Positions 9,756-23,581 of a DNA stretch of 64,000 bases are shown piece after piece (position 1 is the first letter of the stretch; each line of letters begins with the position of its first letter). This DNA comes from Candolleomyces eurysporus (lineage: Eukaryota; Basidiomycota; Agaricomycetes; Agaricales; Psathyrellaceae): the NCBI GenBank assembly GCA_027579435.1, contig JANBPK010000806.1, positions 434,001 to 498,000 on the forward strand. Direction: 5' to 3'. The position numbers and the translations under genes were made by a program. The notes below the pieces were generated by a model. That model was not told where the DNA came from, ran no database searches, and was given only the letters and a program-made list of their open reading frames with translations.

Positions 9756-12700
9756 ATGTCCGAGTCTGGCCACCATCGCCGACGGCCCCCCAGTCCCCTC
9801 GTCTTCTCCCCGAGCACCGTGTTGTCGCCCATCCCTCTCCAGGCCCAGTCCAGCGCGTCCAGCAGCCATGGCTCCGGCTCCAACACCGTATCCATGCCTT
9901 TCGTGCGACGCCATGTAACCCGGAGGCTCAAGGCCGCCAAGACAGAGTGCGACAAGGAGCTCCAGCGCGTCACGAACAACATCACCACCTTCTTTGAAGA
10001 GCGCCTCCGCGAGGGTGATACAGACGTTGAGCGGGATCACGACGCCGGTTCTCAGATTGGGGATCAAGACCATCTTCGAGAACCCTTCATTTTCCATACC
10101 TCGGAGCTTGGGGCGTCCCTACATCATGACGACTACAGCTCCGATGGCGGGTACGAAGCAGAGTCTGAATACGGGCGCCATAGCCGTCAACGTGCGTACG
10201 ATGTTGAGGACAACCATAGAAAATCCCGCTCCCTTACTCATTCTCATCCTCGTGGTATTCCTATAGCTTCGACGTCAGTGCAGATGAGTCCTGGGTCTCT
10301 TCGCAGACAATCTACCGCTCCTTGGGATCGCCCTCTCAGCTCCTCCATGTCATCCAGCATCCTTGGCTCCAGTCCGGCTTCTTCCACCATCATGCTTCCA
10401 GACACTGCTATATCACGAAGAGGCCAGGCTCCTGCGTCAGCAGCCTCGGCATCCTCATCCAACTGGGGGAGTGGGGCCGTCTCTCGCCGCCTCTCCCGAA
10501 CCATTCACATTCCTACCCGGCCCACGGCTTCAGGGCAGAGTTCGCGCTCCACCTCTCGCTCCCGGTCACCCCTGCCTCCCACTTCTTCGCATACCAGCTT
10601 TTCGGATTATGCTGCTGCTTGCAATCGTCGGTCGTCCAGGATATTTGTGGACGATCCCATCGACCCCGTTATGTCTGCTTTGTATGAAATCATTGCGGTC
10701 GCGACCGATGTCACCGAAATGACTGTCGCTCAGCTCATGGCCCAGCCCAAGATGTGTGAATCCATCGTTCAGCGTGTCCAGAACATCGGGAGGACGTGGG
10801 ATGACCATCCTGATTGGCACGGTCGCAATTGGTATGTTCAGGTGCTCCTCGCTGTCGCTAGCCTCAGTCGGGTGGTGGAGTGGTGGGAGGCAGAGAAACA
10901 GTTCTGGAATTTCGACGATAATAATGACGAGCAAGAAGAACCTCTCATGTTTGTCACCAAACCTCCCGACGACGGTCTCGTCCCTTCCAAGGACGATATG
11001 GAGTTGGAAGGCTTCATATTGGATGACAAGCCACCTTCGCCAAGTCGCCCACGGAAAACGACGTTGACCCCCGTTGATTCGAAAGCACCGACTCCTCCCC
11101 TTGGCACCGAAACAAACCCAACTCCACCAAGATTGACTCCGAGCAAGGTATTAGAAACTACCGAATCGGCCCGCGTGCTCGCTACAGAGCGGCTTCGTCT
11201 TCAAGCTGAGACGGCGCAAAACCAAAATATCGTCATGGAGCTTAGCCTCGATGGTGACCATTTCCTTTGGGTCAACCATGCATGGCGAGTTGTCATTGGG
11301 TACGCCCTCATAATCTATCTTGTGTATCACACTATCTCAACTTGCCCCTAGGACCGATCCGGATTCGCTATCTGGCACACGCATATCGGCGCTGCTTGCT
11401 CCCAGCGATTGGGGGGTGTTCAAGGAAGCGACTAACAGACTCCAAGAGGATGACTCGCATACCGTCGAAGTTCGGTTCAATCTACGCATCGAAACCAAGG
11501 TGGACAGGGACCCGTCGTCTACCTTTTACCAGCTTATGGAAGGCAAAGGCATGTTAATGATTGATCGTGAAGACGGGCAACCTTCACACACCATGTGGGT
11601 TGTCAAACCTATTGCTCCCGCTCGAAACGAACATGACGCTGCCTCGATTCACCTTGAACCCGACGACCTTGCCCCCGAGCCTGCTTCCACTGTCAAACAA
11701 AGCTTCCTCGATCGCAACCCCCTCGAGCCTGTCACACCATTCCCTTTCAGTCAACCGATTGTGACTGAGCCCATACTCTGTCGCATATGCGAATGCAAAA
11801 TCCCGCAGTGGTATTTCGAGAAGCACTCCGAGACATGCGCCGAAACGCACCGCTTAGAGGCAGAAATCATGGAATGCAATGAAACGATCACCGAACTGAA
11901 AAACACCATTCGTGATCTGTGTGCGGCTATTGACGGTTCTTCGCCTGCAAATGTTCCGGAATATCGGGGGATGGCCGTCTTCATCCCGTCGTCCTCACCG
12001 ATGTCTTCTCCTTTACAACTTTTTAGAGCCGGAAAGCTACAGCGTTTTGGGGTCAAGAAGATGCAGAAGCGGTTCTTGGAGCAGGTTGACGACATTCTAC
12101 AACTTTGCTTGGAAATCTCAATGCCGTCACTGAAGGAAGAAGAATCCCAAGAACCAATTGAGCGACAACGCCTCCTTTCTCCCACTTCGGAGCGCAAGAT
12201 TTCTCAAGTTCGCCAGTGGTCTAAGCCGACTACGGAGGACGCAGCGCTCAGTCAGCTTCTCCAAGATGCTGAACGAATCATGCGATCGAAGATCGACAAC
12301 GTTGTCCGAATGCAAAACACGATTCGCTATGCTGAGAAGATTTGGCATGAATGGGAGGAGCGGATTGATAGCTACTTGGACACTGTCAATGAATCAGACG
12401 AGGGTGAAAGCGATGGTTCCGACACCAATGACGAACTCCTCCCGAGCCCAGCGCCTCCTTCCTTAGCCGCAGACGACAATGCGAGCACCACCTCGCTGTA
12501 CGCTTTTGGGCGCGAGAACTGCGATCCCACTCCAATGGCCTCCCTCTCTCCCATTCCGTTCATCACATCTCCCACCGAAGCGCTATCCTACGCTCCTTTG
12601 CCTCTGTCACCGCCAGCGAATCCCGCACCACATGGTGCCCAGCCTCTTGTTATTCCACAACCTTCCATTGTTGCATTGAACCCACGTCAGCAACAGCTGG

Positions 12701-15700
12701 TCACTCGATCGTCCACTCCTTCCTCTGTATCATCACCGCTTGCCCTCGCCGCTCCGATTGTTCCACCTGCCTCTCCAGATGAAGCAGTGCCTCCAATCTC
12801 TCTTGAGGAGCGACCCTCAGGCACACCCCCTAATTCTGCTGGGCTGACGATCAAAACGCGTAAGTCCGCTCAGAATCTGCTGGAACCTAAGGTTGTCGTG
12901 ACTCCTCCAGCCTCACCGCAAGTTGCACCACGAGAGTCGACTGGACTTACGCGCGAAGGCTCCACTCGGCGTAGTAATCGAAGGCACTCTATCGCCAACT
13001 CTTTGACAAGTCCACCTCCTTCTGGCCCTCTATCACCTCGCCAATCGTCCTCGATCCCGCTTTCGAGGACTACGCCCACGTCTATCAAAGACTTCGAAAT
13101 CATCAAACCCATCAGCAAAGGAGCCTTTGGCTCCGTGTTCTTGGCTAAGAAGAGGGTCACAGGGGACTACTACGCGATCAAAGTCTTGAAGAAGGCCGAC
13201 ATGATTGCAAAGAATCAAATCACCAACGTCAAGGCCGAGAGGATGATTTTGATGAAGCAGGCCGAGTCCCCCTTCGTAGCGAAGCTATACTTCACGTTTC
13301 AAAGCAAGGAGAATCTGTACCTCGTGATGGAGTATCTTAACGGGGGTGACTGTGCCGCCCTGATCAAGACTCTGGGTTGCTTACCTGAGGAATGGACAAA
13401 GAACTACATCGCTGAAGTGGTCCTGGGGTTGGAATACTTGCATCAACGTGGCATCGTTCATCGGTAATACGATCTGCTTTTGTCTTTTTTTTTTGTCCTC
13501 GCTGATCTTGTTCCACAGAGACCTGAAACCTGATAATCTTCTCATTGATCAACATGGGCATCTCAAGCTCACCGATTTTGGTCTCAGCAGAATTGGTCTA
13601 CTGGGTCGCCAAACAAGAGACACTCAATTCGGCCGAGCCCTGAATCGATACGCGTCGAGATCACGTCCTCCTTCCATTGACTCTGCTTACCTCTCCTCCC
13701 CTTTAGTATTTCCTGATGCTTCTGGCGGTTCGTATTTTGCCCAACGACCCGGTAACATTACCCGTGTCGGAAACAGTCCTTACATTCCTCCTGCAGATGA
13801 TGTCAGCGAGTCAAGTGGCTCCGAATCACTTCCTGCACTCCAAGCTCGCCGTAGCGGGAAGCTAACGGAGAGCCCGTTGCAATCCTTTGCTACGGAACTC
13901 ACGACGGATCTCCGGTCCCATTCAAGCTCCAACGCTGGCGGCACTCCTCCTGGTGAACAGAAATTCGTCGGCACTCCGGATTATCTGGCGCCAGAAACCA
14001 TCCTTGGTTTGCGAGGCGATGATGCTGCAGTTGATTGGGTATGTTTTCACTTTTTCTTTACTCGTCTCCATCGGCTGATTTCTGTATGTGATAGTGGGCG
14101 TTGGGCGTCATCACCTACGAGTTTCTGTACGGGCTACCACCGTTCCATGCGGATACTCCAGAGGGAGTTTTCGAAAACATCCTGTCGGGTCATATTGAAT
14201 GGCATGAAGAATGGGTTGAATACTCTCCCGAAGCTCGTGACTTCATGCAGGCGTTGATGACCGTTGAACCCGGCGAGCGGTTGGGATCAAGAGGCGCCGA
14301 TGAGGTCAAAGCTCATCCTTTCTTCCACGGCATCGACTGGGATAACATCACGAAAACCGAGGCCGCATTCATCCCCCAGGTCTCGGATCCCGAGTCGACG
14401 GACTACTTCGACCCTCGAGGCGCGATTCCTCAGCTCTTCCAGGACGATGAAGACCTTGTCGCGGTCCGCACCGAGAGCCCTGCAGGCATCCCTCTGACTA
14501 CTCAACCAGTCCCTATCAAAGAGCCGCCTAATTCAGGTGGCAGTGATGACTTTGGATCGTTCAGCTTCAAGAACTTGCCTGTTCTCAAGCAAGCCAACGA
14601 CGATGTCATTCGCAAACTGAAGACCGATCAGATGGCTCCTATCACTCAGGCTCTCACCGAACCAGTCAGCTATCACCAGAGGAAGCGAAGCGTCTCGCGA
14701 ATCAAGAAGCCGCCCAATGTCGTTACCAGCATGGATCCCAAGTTGATGTCGACCAATCCCCCCCTCTCCCGCGACGTCTACTTCTTCCATCGCCTCTTCA
14801 CCGTCGCGGGCCAGCTTACCTCCTACAACCCCTGGAGTTCCAGGGACTTCTCATGGCCGCAAACCTTCAGAATACGGGGCGGTTGAGCGGTTCAAGCTCA
14901 ACCACATGGAAGGCGATCGACGGAATTCGATGCCTAGTCGACTTCGCACCGCATCTGTCTCAAGTGCTGGGGACGGGTCTGGGTCAGAGAACTGGGCTTC
15001 ATCCGCTGGATATGGAAGCCAGCAGGAATCGAATACCCCACCTTCTTCAGTTCATTCTATTGATCTAAGGAAGGGACTGGATCACGTTGACCGCGTTGTG
15101 ACCTGTCTGTTGGCGGAGGACAATCCTATCACGTCGAAAATCATAGAGACTCTTCTGATTCGATTAGGCTGTCGATGCGTGGTTGTCGCGGATGGTTCAG
15201 AGGCTATCAGTGTTGCCATGGGGGATATCAGTGCGTTGGACTTCTTCGTGCTTTGGGTGACTCCGACTGACGTGCATTCCAGAGTTTGACTGTATCCTTA
15301 TGGATCTGCAAATGCCAGTTCGTAAGTGACTCTTTCGTTTCCTTGTGTCACATCGGACTTACACTGGTGCATAGTCGACGGTGAAGCTGCGGCTCGGTAT
15401 ATCAAGAGCACCAACAGCAAGAACACCAATACGCCCATCGTCGCTGTTAGCGCGTATAGTGGCACTGATCCCAACGAGATGAGCAACGTATTCGATGCTG
15501 CCCTTTCAAAGCCGTTGCAAAAGGCGGATCTACTCCGTAAGTTTTGTAAACTATGACTCGTTTAGACCTTTCTCATCCATGTCCCTCTTAGACGTTTTCC
15601 GTCAACTGGGCTTCAAAACATCTGCTCTACATGGAACCGCTCATCACAAAGTCACGACCACATCGCAACTCGCACAACCCATCCCAATCGCCGCCGCCCT

Positions 15701-15704
15701 ATGA
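9756..15704 (+). CDS. RIM15: Rim15-type PAS-kinase-receiver protein kinase (frameshift in C7 run)
   Basis: Greatwall/Rim15-family AGC kinase that in fungi links nutrient signals to quiescence through endosulfine. Exons: 9756-11299, 11352-13463, 13519-14038, 14095-15230, 15283-15321, 15375-15536, 15592-15704. Order: Ser-rich N-terminus; PAS-like segment around [14 protein letters not shown] across intron 1; a Cys/His zinc-binding stretch ([20 protein letters not shown]); kinase with [36 protein letters not shown] and GTPDYLAPE. About 130 residues separate DFG from GTPDYLAPE, the long insert typical of the family. A receiver domain follows: LLAEDNPIT, the phospho-acceptor Asp in [14 protein letters not shown] and the Lys in LSKPL. 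The frame breaks at a C7 run (14758-14764). With six C it reads on through [15 protein letters not shown] to [12 protein letters not shown] and the receiver. Start MSESGHHRR chosen; an in-frame ATG lies 22 codons upstream. Confidence 0.93.
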
Positions 15705-16130
15705 CCTTGTGCTGTTCACGCTTTTTAACGTCTGTTCATATTTCCACGTTGTTATTCTCAGTGTTAACTTTTCGGTTCTTTCGTGATGCTATTTACCTAT
15801 GCCCCCTTTCGTTATTCCTCAAGGCCTCATATCCATTTTGCATACATATTCATCCATCACACAGCCATAGTTTTACAACATCATCATTCGGTCATAAATA
15901 TCATTCACATGCATTGTCGATGTCGGTCGGGTTTCTACTTGTATCCTAGAGAGTATTCTACGTTTTGAATACGATGCGCAGCCATTAGGCTACCAGTGAG
16001 CTCTGAACTCTGGATATGGCGGCTTTGGAGATCGGAGTCACTGTACACTGGGTCAAACATATCAAATCACCGTCCTTGTGCTCCTGTGCTCGTTTCTCTC
16101 ACCCCACTGCCACGGGCGCTCCTCACCGCT
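15705..16130. other. Intergenic, between two plus-strand genes
   Basis: 3' flank of the Rim15-type gene and 5' flank of the UIM gene. T-rich and pyrimidine-rich (about 15720-15930). No gene or RNA seen. Confidence 0.55.
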
Positions 16131-18657
16131 ATGTCAGGGTCTACAGAGATGAACACGGCCCGCAGCCCATCCAATGCAGCACCCCAATTTGTCGAACGAT
16201 ATCCTCCACGCTCCAGGGCTAATACGGGCGAGCGTCCACGGAGCCATCTGGAAGCCTTCGATTCAACTCCACAGAACGTGCACAATCCTGATCTCTTCTT
16301 CATGAACCAGTCGCAGAGGCCAGGGCTGCAGCGGACGCATGCATCGTACTCGTCGCCCCCGCCCCAGGCATACCCTGCGCACCTCTACCCGGCCCATCTC
16401 CAGAATCTTGCCCCAAACAGTTATCCAGGTCCCCCTCCCCCACCAGGCTTCAACCACCGCCAGGGATATCCTCCAATCCAGGTCAATCGAGTAGCGACTC
16501 TTCCCAATCCACTGCCCCCGCAATTTCATGGTCGGCAACCACAACATTCGCACTTGGCATCACCCCCGGCACCAGCGTATTCACCCCCACCATTCGAATT
16601 CCCTCCAAACACTCCCCACCAGCCTCCTGGCAATAGCCAAAATTTCAATCCCCATGGGCAACCTCCGCCCCATACAAGGTCCCCTCCCCCTCCCCCTTTA
16701 CCTCAGAAGACGCCTCGCCTCTGCCCCCGAAAGCACCGACCTCCCCGACTGATGAAGCCGAGCTGGCCTTGGCCATCGAACTGTCGCAAAAAATGGTCAT
16801 GGAGCAGAAGGAACGGGAAGATAATTTACGGCGGCAAGAAGACGAGGAGCTGGAGCGCGCACTCGCACAATCCATGCTGGAGACGACCAGCTACGAATCT
16901 ATTCCACCCGATTTCCTGGTGCACGACCAGATCGCTTCTAGTTCCAGAATGACGCTGGATTCACCTCAGCCGCTGGAAACCAAGAGCACCAGTCTACCAG
17001 CCACCGGCTCATCCACACCTCAACGACATTCTGAGCTGGGTAGATATGACAAGTCTCGTATCCCGGGTTACGATGGGAGCTCAACAGCGCTGAGCGAAGT
17101 AGCTAACGGCAAGCGGCCTGTGTCTGGCGACAACCCCATAACTTTGACAGCTTCGCCCGAAATCGGCGTCTCAGAAATACCAAGATTGGATGGGGACGCA
17201 GAGTCGGGGGTATTCCTAGACAACGGCACCGTGCTATCCAACTTCCCTCCGCACGATTCATCGACCTCAGCCTCACCGTTGCATGTCCCTCGTTCCTTGG
17301 ATGGCGGAGCAAATGCTCAAGATGGAGAATCATCTACCTCATTTCTCAATCTCACCTCGGAGTCTAGTTCTTCACTGAACCCAAGCCGGACTTTGGAGAG
17401 CTTAGAATCTCCTTCTGAGTTGGCGTATTTCGATGATGTGCCAGGTACACCTCCGCCTCCGATGGATCCAATATTGGAGGAAGCGCCTGCAAACCCGATC
17501 ATGGGAAACCATGGCCCTGCGAATAGACTCGGAAGTGTCTCGCCTCCGCCTCCGAGACCCTCGTCTATACATGTCCCCCAAGCGGCCTCAGTCGTAATGC
17601 TGACCTCATCCAGTCCACCTCCACCTTCGTCTTACAATCCACAGCGTCAAGAGACTTCGAGCACCCTCGGACTGGGACTGGAGCGGGTTATTTCGAGTGG
17701 TAGCTTGGCGAGTTCTTTACCACCACCAAGTGCAACAGCTTCTGCGCCTCAAATGGGGAATGTGGGCCACTACATAGATCCCGACTTACTCCAGGGTGTC
17801 TGTGCGTATTCAAGAACATCTTTCATCTGTTGCTATTGACAACCTCTTTTTGTAGCAATTGACTTCCGCCCTCCCGTTTTGCAAGCCCGATTAAAGCCAA
17901 TGACTGACGCCATACCCAATATTATTACACTGCCATTCGGCCGCTGTCCTCCCCTCCACATCCAAGCGCCTTCGTGGAAGCACTTGCTGAAGTTGTTGGC
18001 TCGGATGGGAAACACAAAATTTGAACCCACAGTCAAGGCTTTGTCTATCACAAAGACGGATTTGAAGCTGCGAACTATAGTACAGTTTGTCAGGGTTAGT
18101 TCTAATCATGCAGCACGATCTTTTCTACTATCTGACTTTTCCCATAGATACATCCCGCTAGTGAAGACTGGCGCACGATTCTCTGGTTTACGCTTGACCA
18201 TCCAGTTCCGCCCAGCCTTCCCAATGCACAGAAATATAACAATCCTCACCCTAATATTCTCCCCTGGTCTTATACCCTCGGCGATCTTCCTATGCTTCTG
18301 CGTAACGCAGCCGACGCGCCCATGTCGAAAACGTACACCATCCCTGCCACTGATTCGCTACCCTACCCCACACTCCCTATCACTTTCCCCAATTTGGCAC
18401 TGTACCTGCAAGCTGCACTGGACTTTTCCAGGCAGGCGAAGGAGGATAATAATGGGTATCGCAAGCTTGCGAAAATGGTGCAAACATGCTATCCGAACAC
18501 GGAGGAACCGTCCAATGAGGCACAGGAAAAGACCACGGTTGGCGGCTTGTTTAAACGCGTCATTGGCCGAGGGAATAATAAAAAGAAGACTGGGAAGACG
18601 AATAATGAAGAAACTTATGAATATATCACTCCTTTCGTACCCGACGAGTGGGGCTAA
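16131..18657 (+). CDS. UIM-containing Pro-rich protein, function unknown (frame change near 16.64 kb)
   Basis: Segments: 16131 to about 16700; about 16637-17801 in another frame; 17856-18094; 18148-18657. The N-terminal third is Pro/Gln/His-rich (YPGPPPPPGFNH). Next come two ubiquitin-interacting-motif-like helices: DEAELALAIELSQKM and, after a charged spacer, DEELERALAQSMLE. A long Ser/Pro/Thr-rich region follows, then a conserved-looking C-terminal domain (IDFRPPVLQARLKPMTD, HIQAPSWKHLLKLLARM, EDWRTILWFTLDH), ending in EYITPFVPDEWG. The UIMs suggest ubiquitin binding; the rest is not recognised. Between the Pro-rich part and the first UIM the frame moves from 0 to 2 in a C-rich stretch. I found no well-placed intron, so one lost base or two extra bases is likelier. 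A 146-155 bp intron ending in AATAG at 16636 is the alternative. Confidence 0.75.
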
Positions 18658-18836
18658 ACTGTACCACCTGCGAAACTTTGCTCTCTCTCTCTGTGCTTTG
18701 GTTTTTCGGTTTTAATATGGTTACTTTTATCGCACCCTCGCTGCCTTTGTATTAACCTACATGTACTCTATTGTAGTATGTTTGTAGACATTGCTTTAGT
18801 TCTAATGTACGCAGAAATAGTTCAATGCAAAATTGT

Positions 18837-19691
18837 CTATTCTTTGGTAAATGCTTTCTTGCTCAAGTCTATGGCTGGGCGATGGGTGATACGTGCTTGC
18901 CGAGCAGCTTCGCGTTCGAACGCAGCCATTGCACGTCGAAAACCAGGTCCTGCTCTCGACGGAGGCAATTCAGGTGCCTGAAGCTTCCCGAATCGAGAAG
19001 GTGGCCAGACGAGGAAGACGAGTTTGGATTCTATGAGCGCGCGTGGCACAGGTCCGAACGTGTTGCTGTCGTCACTGTTGTATTGGTTATCACCTGTAAT
19101 CGAAACAGATTACCTTTCGTTAGAAATTCCTACTTTTCAATGGGGCATATAGGGCGACGTGGGATGCAGTTGTGCTAGTCACCTTCTACCCAGACGTGAC
19201 CTTTCGGCACGGTAACTTCTTTCACGGGATACGGAGGCAGAGTCCTCACAGTATCCCCTTCTTCAGCAACAATCCTCTTAATCAATTTGTACCGGGGGTC
19301 GAAAGGCGATCTGTAAAAAGATCGTCACGTCATGGTTCGTGGACGGAGGAAAGAGGGATCGAAATCTACTGACTTGAGGCATATGATGTCTTCGCGGTGA
19401 CAATCCTGCTTGTCCAAAACGGCCACCCTGTCGAAGATGGCATAGTCTCGGGAGAGTGACCATTCAGGATTTAATGTCGGCTAATATTTCAAGGAGAAGG
19501 ATTTCAGTCCGTACTATTCGTGGCGTTTGGGAAGGAATTCGGACGCAGACCTGCATACTCGCCCCGCTGATGACTTTGACATTGTACCAGTGGGTAGTAG
19601 CAATGATTCCTAGTGGTGCCCAAGCCAAGATGCGGAATGGTACTGGAAGGGACCACGGTCTAGAAAATCTGGGCCATCTGGGTGGCGGCAT
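18837..19691 (-). CDS. IMP2: Mitochondrial inner membrane protease subunit 2 (signal peptidase S26)
   Basis: Type I signal-peptidase-like serine protease that clips presequences of intermembrane-space proteins at the inner membrane. Exons 19551-19691, 19374-19480, 19183-19310 and 18837-19093 give about 210 residues. A hydrophobic segment (ILAWAPLGIIATTHWY) precedes the catalytic Ser box SGASMQPTLNP. The general-base Lys lies in KLIKRIVAEEGDTV, and the strand VPKGHVWVEGDN with SNTFGPVP completes the S26 fold. The C-terminal tail (PPSRAGPGFRRAM onward) is longer and more basic than I would expect. MPPPRWPRF was chosen because it precedes the membrane segment directly. Tail-to-tail with the UIM gene; downstream of Rpn11 on the same strand, 164 bp apart. 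Confidence 0.92.
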
Positions 19692-19855
19692 CAGTGTCCG
19701 CAGAACATGGAAGGAAGCAAAAGGGGAGCGTGGTAAATGGTTCCGTTCGGACGCGTCAAGGCCGCCACACACAATCAATACAATTACAGTTACAGCCTAC
19801 ACTATCACATACATCTCCTTCCGCAACATGAGATCTTGGAAACGAAAAATGGAAA

Positions 19856-21068
<1,213 letters not shown>

Positions 21069-21248
21069 GGGGAGATGAGGAAGTGTGAATTAATGAGAGT
21101 GAAAACGCGGTAGGTGACGCGTCGAAATGTTGGCGCTTTGATAATTGATTGGCTCCGCTTGCCATCTGCGCCGAAAACGCTCTCAGCCACTGGCCCTGCT
21201 CATAAATACCCTCTCCTCCTCGTCCCATGTCCCCACAATTCTCGAGAA
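21069..21248. promoter_or_regulatory. Bidirectional promoter, RPN11 / basidiomycete orphan
   Basis: Only 180 bp separate two divergent start codons. A TATA-like CATAAATACC at about 21206 faces the plus-strand gene. I did not find a clear copy of the proteasome control element (GGTGGCAAA), so regulation of RPN11 is not shown by the sequence. Confidence 0.4.
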
Positions 21249-23305
21249 ATGTCCTCCAGCGAGCTCTCAGACGCTCTCAACCCCCATGCCTTTCGCAGAG
21301 CCTCCATTGCTGGGCCCGAATCCGCGCTGGCTGCGGCCAAGGCCCGCTTCACCCACTCCACGCCCCTTCGAAGCTCGCTCGATGCGGCAAGTCTGGAACC
21401 GCACCACCGTTCCCAACCTTCCCAACACAGGCATGTCGACCCGAACGAACTCTGTCTGCCTGCCGGTTACTTATCTGCCAGTTCCAGTGACTTGATCAAG
21501 CATCACCGCCGCCTTGAGCAGGTCGAGGCCAGCCTCGCGATCCCCGACATTCTTCGCGCCCTGTGCGAATCCCAGCGCGCCACCGAGGCCGAGATTCGCC
21601 GTCGCATCGCATGGGAGCAGGCCTTTGTCTCCCAGCAGGCAGAGTACAACCAGAAGATGCTGCAAATGCAGCAGGAAATCCACCGGTTGAACGCCGCCCT
21701 GGTCGAGTGCAAGCAGGAGCTCACCACCCGACAACCTGAAATGCCATCTCCCAACTACTACCACTCGTCGCCCTCTGTCGAGCCCATCCCTCGACCTCTT
21801 CACCCTGTCACCCCTCTGTCCCCCATTTCTCGAGAAACAACTTTTACTCAAGGTATTTCCTCCGGCCGTTAAATGAAATGCGCGCGCCTAACGCATCATG
21901 GCTCCCGCAGAACAGAATGAAAAATTTTCTTCATTACCCGCCGAATTCCCGTTCCCTTTCGTGCGCCCCGACCGTCCGGCGCAAGACACGCGAGTTACAC
22001 CGCCTGCCTCGTCGCCAGAGTCCTCCCAAACTACCTCGTCCGTTTCACCGGAAACTAGTCCTTCTCCCCCGGTGATCCGAATGAAGAACAAGCGCCGCGG
22101 TAGAAGTCTGACCCCTTCCACCAGTCGGGACAGCGAAGATAGCTGCGAGTCGTCTGGATCGAGGATCTCTCGGCCCCCTCGCAAGCGTCTCAATCACCAC
22201 GACAAGCGGTGCCTAACCATTCAGGTAAGTCCCCGATTCGTCCGCATAACTGCATCGATCTGACTTTTTACCTAGCATGCACTGCGTGCACACTTTTGGC
22301 GGATGCTTCGTATCCAGACTGACGAGCGACTTCCGGACAGTCACGTCGAGGGGGAGCCCCTGGAACCCTACCAGCCCGTTCGTTTCGTCTGGGACAAGAC
22401 CACCAAACAGTCGGTCCACAACGCTCGGATGAAAATTCGCATCCTCAACGACATCAAGGAGAACCGGCAGCTGTACAAACACGTTCCCAGTAAAGATTTT
22501 GGAAAGAAGATTCTCGACGCCGCTTTCGAACAATGCTTCACGACCTTTCGCCAAAAGTACAGGGCTCAGACCGACGTCGCCGTTGCCCTCCAGACCAAGA
22601 AGCGCGAAGAGGCAAAAGCAAGAAAGGCTCGCCATGTCTCTCGTCGTAAAATGGTGGGTCAATGGATCGGTGGCCTGCCCATGAATCTTATTGACGGAGT
22701 CGGTTCAGAAACTCAGCAACCGTGCGGAATCAAGATTGAAACTCCCCGAGTTTGAAAACGTCGTTTTCGATCCAGCCCTCCAGATGGAATGCATGTCCTC
22801 CGAAGAGTCGGACTTTGAGGATGGGATTCGATCTACCGACACCCTCCGGACACGAGGATATGCTTGGCGCAGCAAGAGACTTTTGCACCTCTACTACGTC
22901 CTCGACCAAGAAGACATGTCCGATAAATCCTCGAGGCCAAAACGCGGTGTCGGGAAGCGAGGTCGAATTCAAGGGCCCCCGAAGGATCTTGACCTCCTCC
23001 CACCCAAGGGCGTATCGACATGGATGATCAGCCGGCGTTGGCTGAGGGCCACCAGGCGTCGCCACCCTGGCTTACTGGATACGCTTGAAGAGCTGGTTGA
23101 CGATTCCGTGCAGTTCGACTGGGGTCGCTTCCACGTTCTCGGCGAGGAGACGGAGGCGTCTGACGAGGATGCGTCGGTGACCGATGCGGGGCCGCAACCT
23201 GGATACCAATTCCCTCCCCCTGTTCCGCTCTCGATGCCCTCTACCACTGTTCACCCCCAGCACCGATCCACAGCGTCCTCCCTCGAATACGCTCTCGTGC
23301 ATTGA
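21249..23305 (+). CDS. Basidiomycete orphan with coiled coil and basic region
   Basis: Exons 21249-21852, 21911-22224, 22276-22653 and 22709-23305 join in frame to about 630 residues. Residues about 90-165 are helical and heptad-like (RRLEQVEASLAIPD, YNQKMLQMQQEIHRLNAALV). Exon 2 is Ser/Pro-rich with a basic patch MKNKRRGRSLTPSTSRD and RPPRKRLNHHDKR, a plausible nuclear signal. Exon 3 (HALRAHFWRMLRIQTDE, PYQPVRFVWDK, FRQKYRAQTDVAVAL) looks like a folded domain, and exon 4 adds SRRWLRATRRRHPG and FDWGRFHVLGEE. I do not recognise the family. The basic, acidic and Ser/Pro regions suggest a nuclear protein, which is inference only. Confidence 0.8.
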
Positions 23306-23581
23306 TCGGATGGCTCCGAGTGGCATTACTGTATCATAGTTTATTGATATACCCTGGCTGGTCCGTGTTTGGTATACCCAGGACTTTTAGTTTATACCCT
23401 GTGCGTGTATCCATAGTGCCCTAGTGGTTGATTCCATTTCCGTTTCCTGCTTCAAGCGTGATTCTGAGTGTCAGTGATGGATTAGTGTGACAACATCACT
23501 CTCCGGTTTCATGCCATCATTATGAGGTGCAAAGCCCTCTAATTGCTTGTCCATTCTTCGCGACTGACTTTTGTGTGCCCA

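Noticed and set aside
18666..18720. CTCTCTCTCT tract
   Set aside because: Short 3' UTR pyrimidine run; no further meaning.
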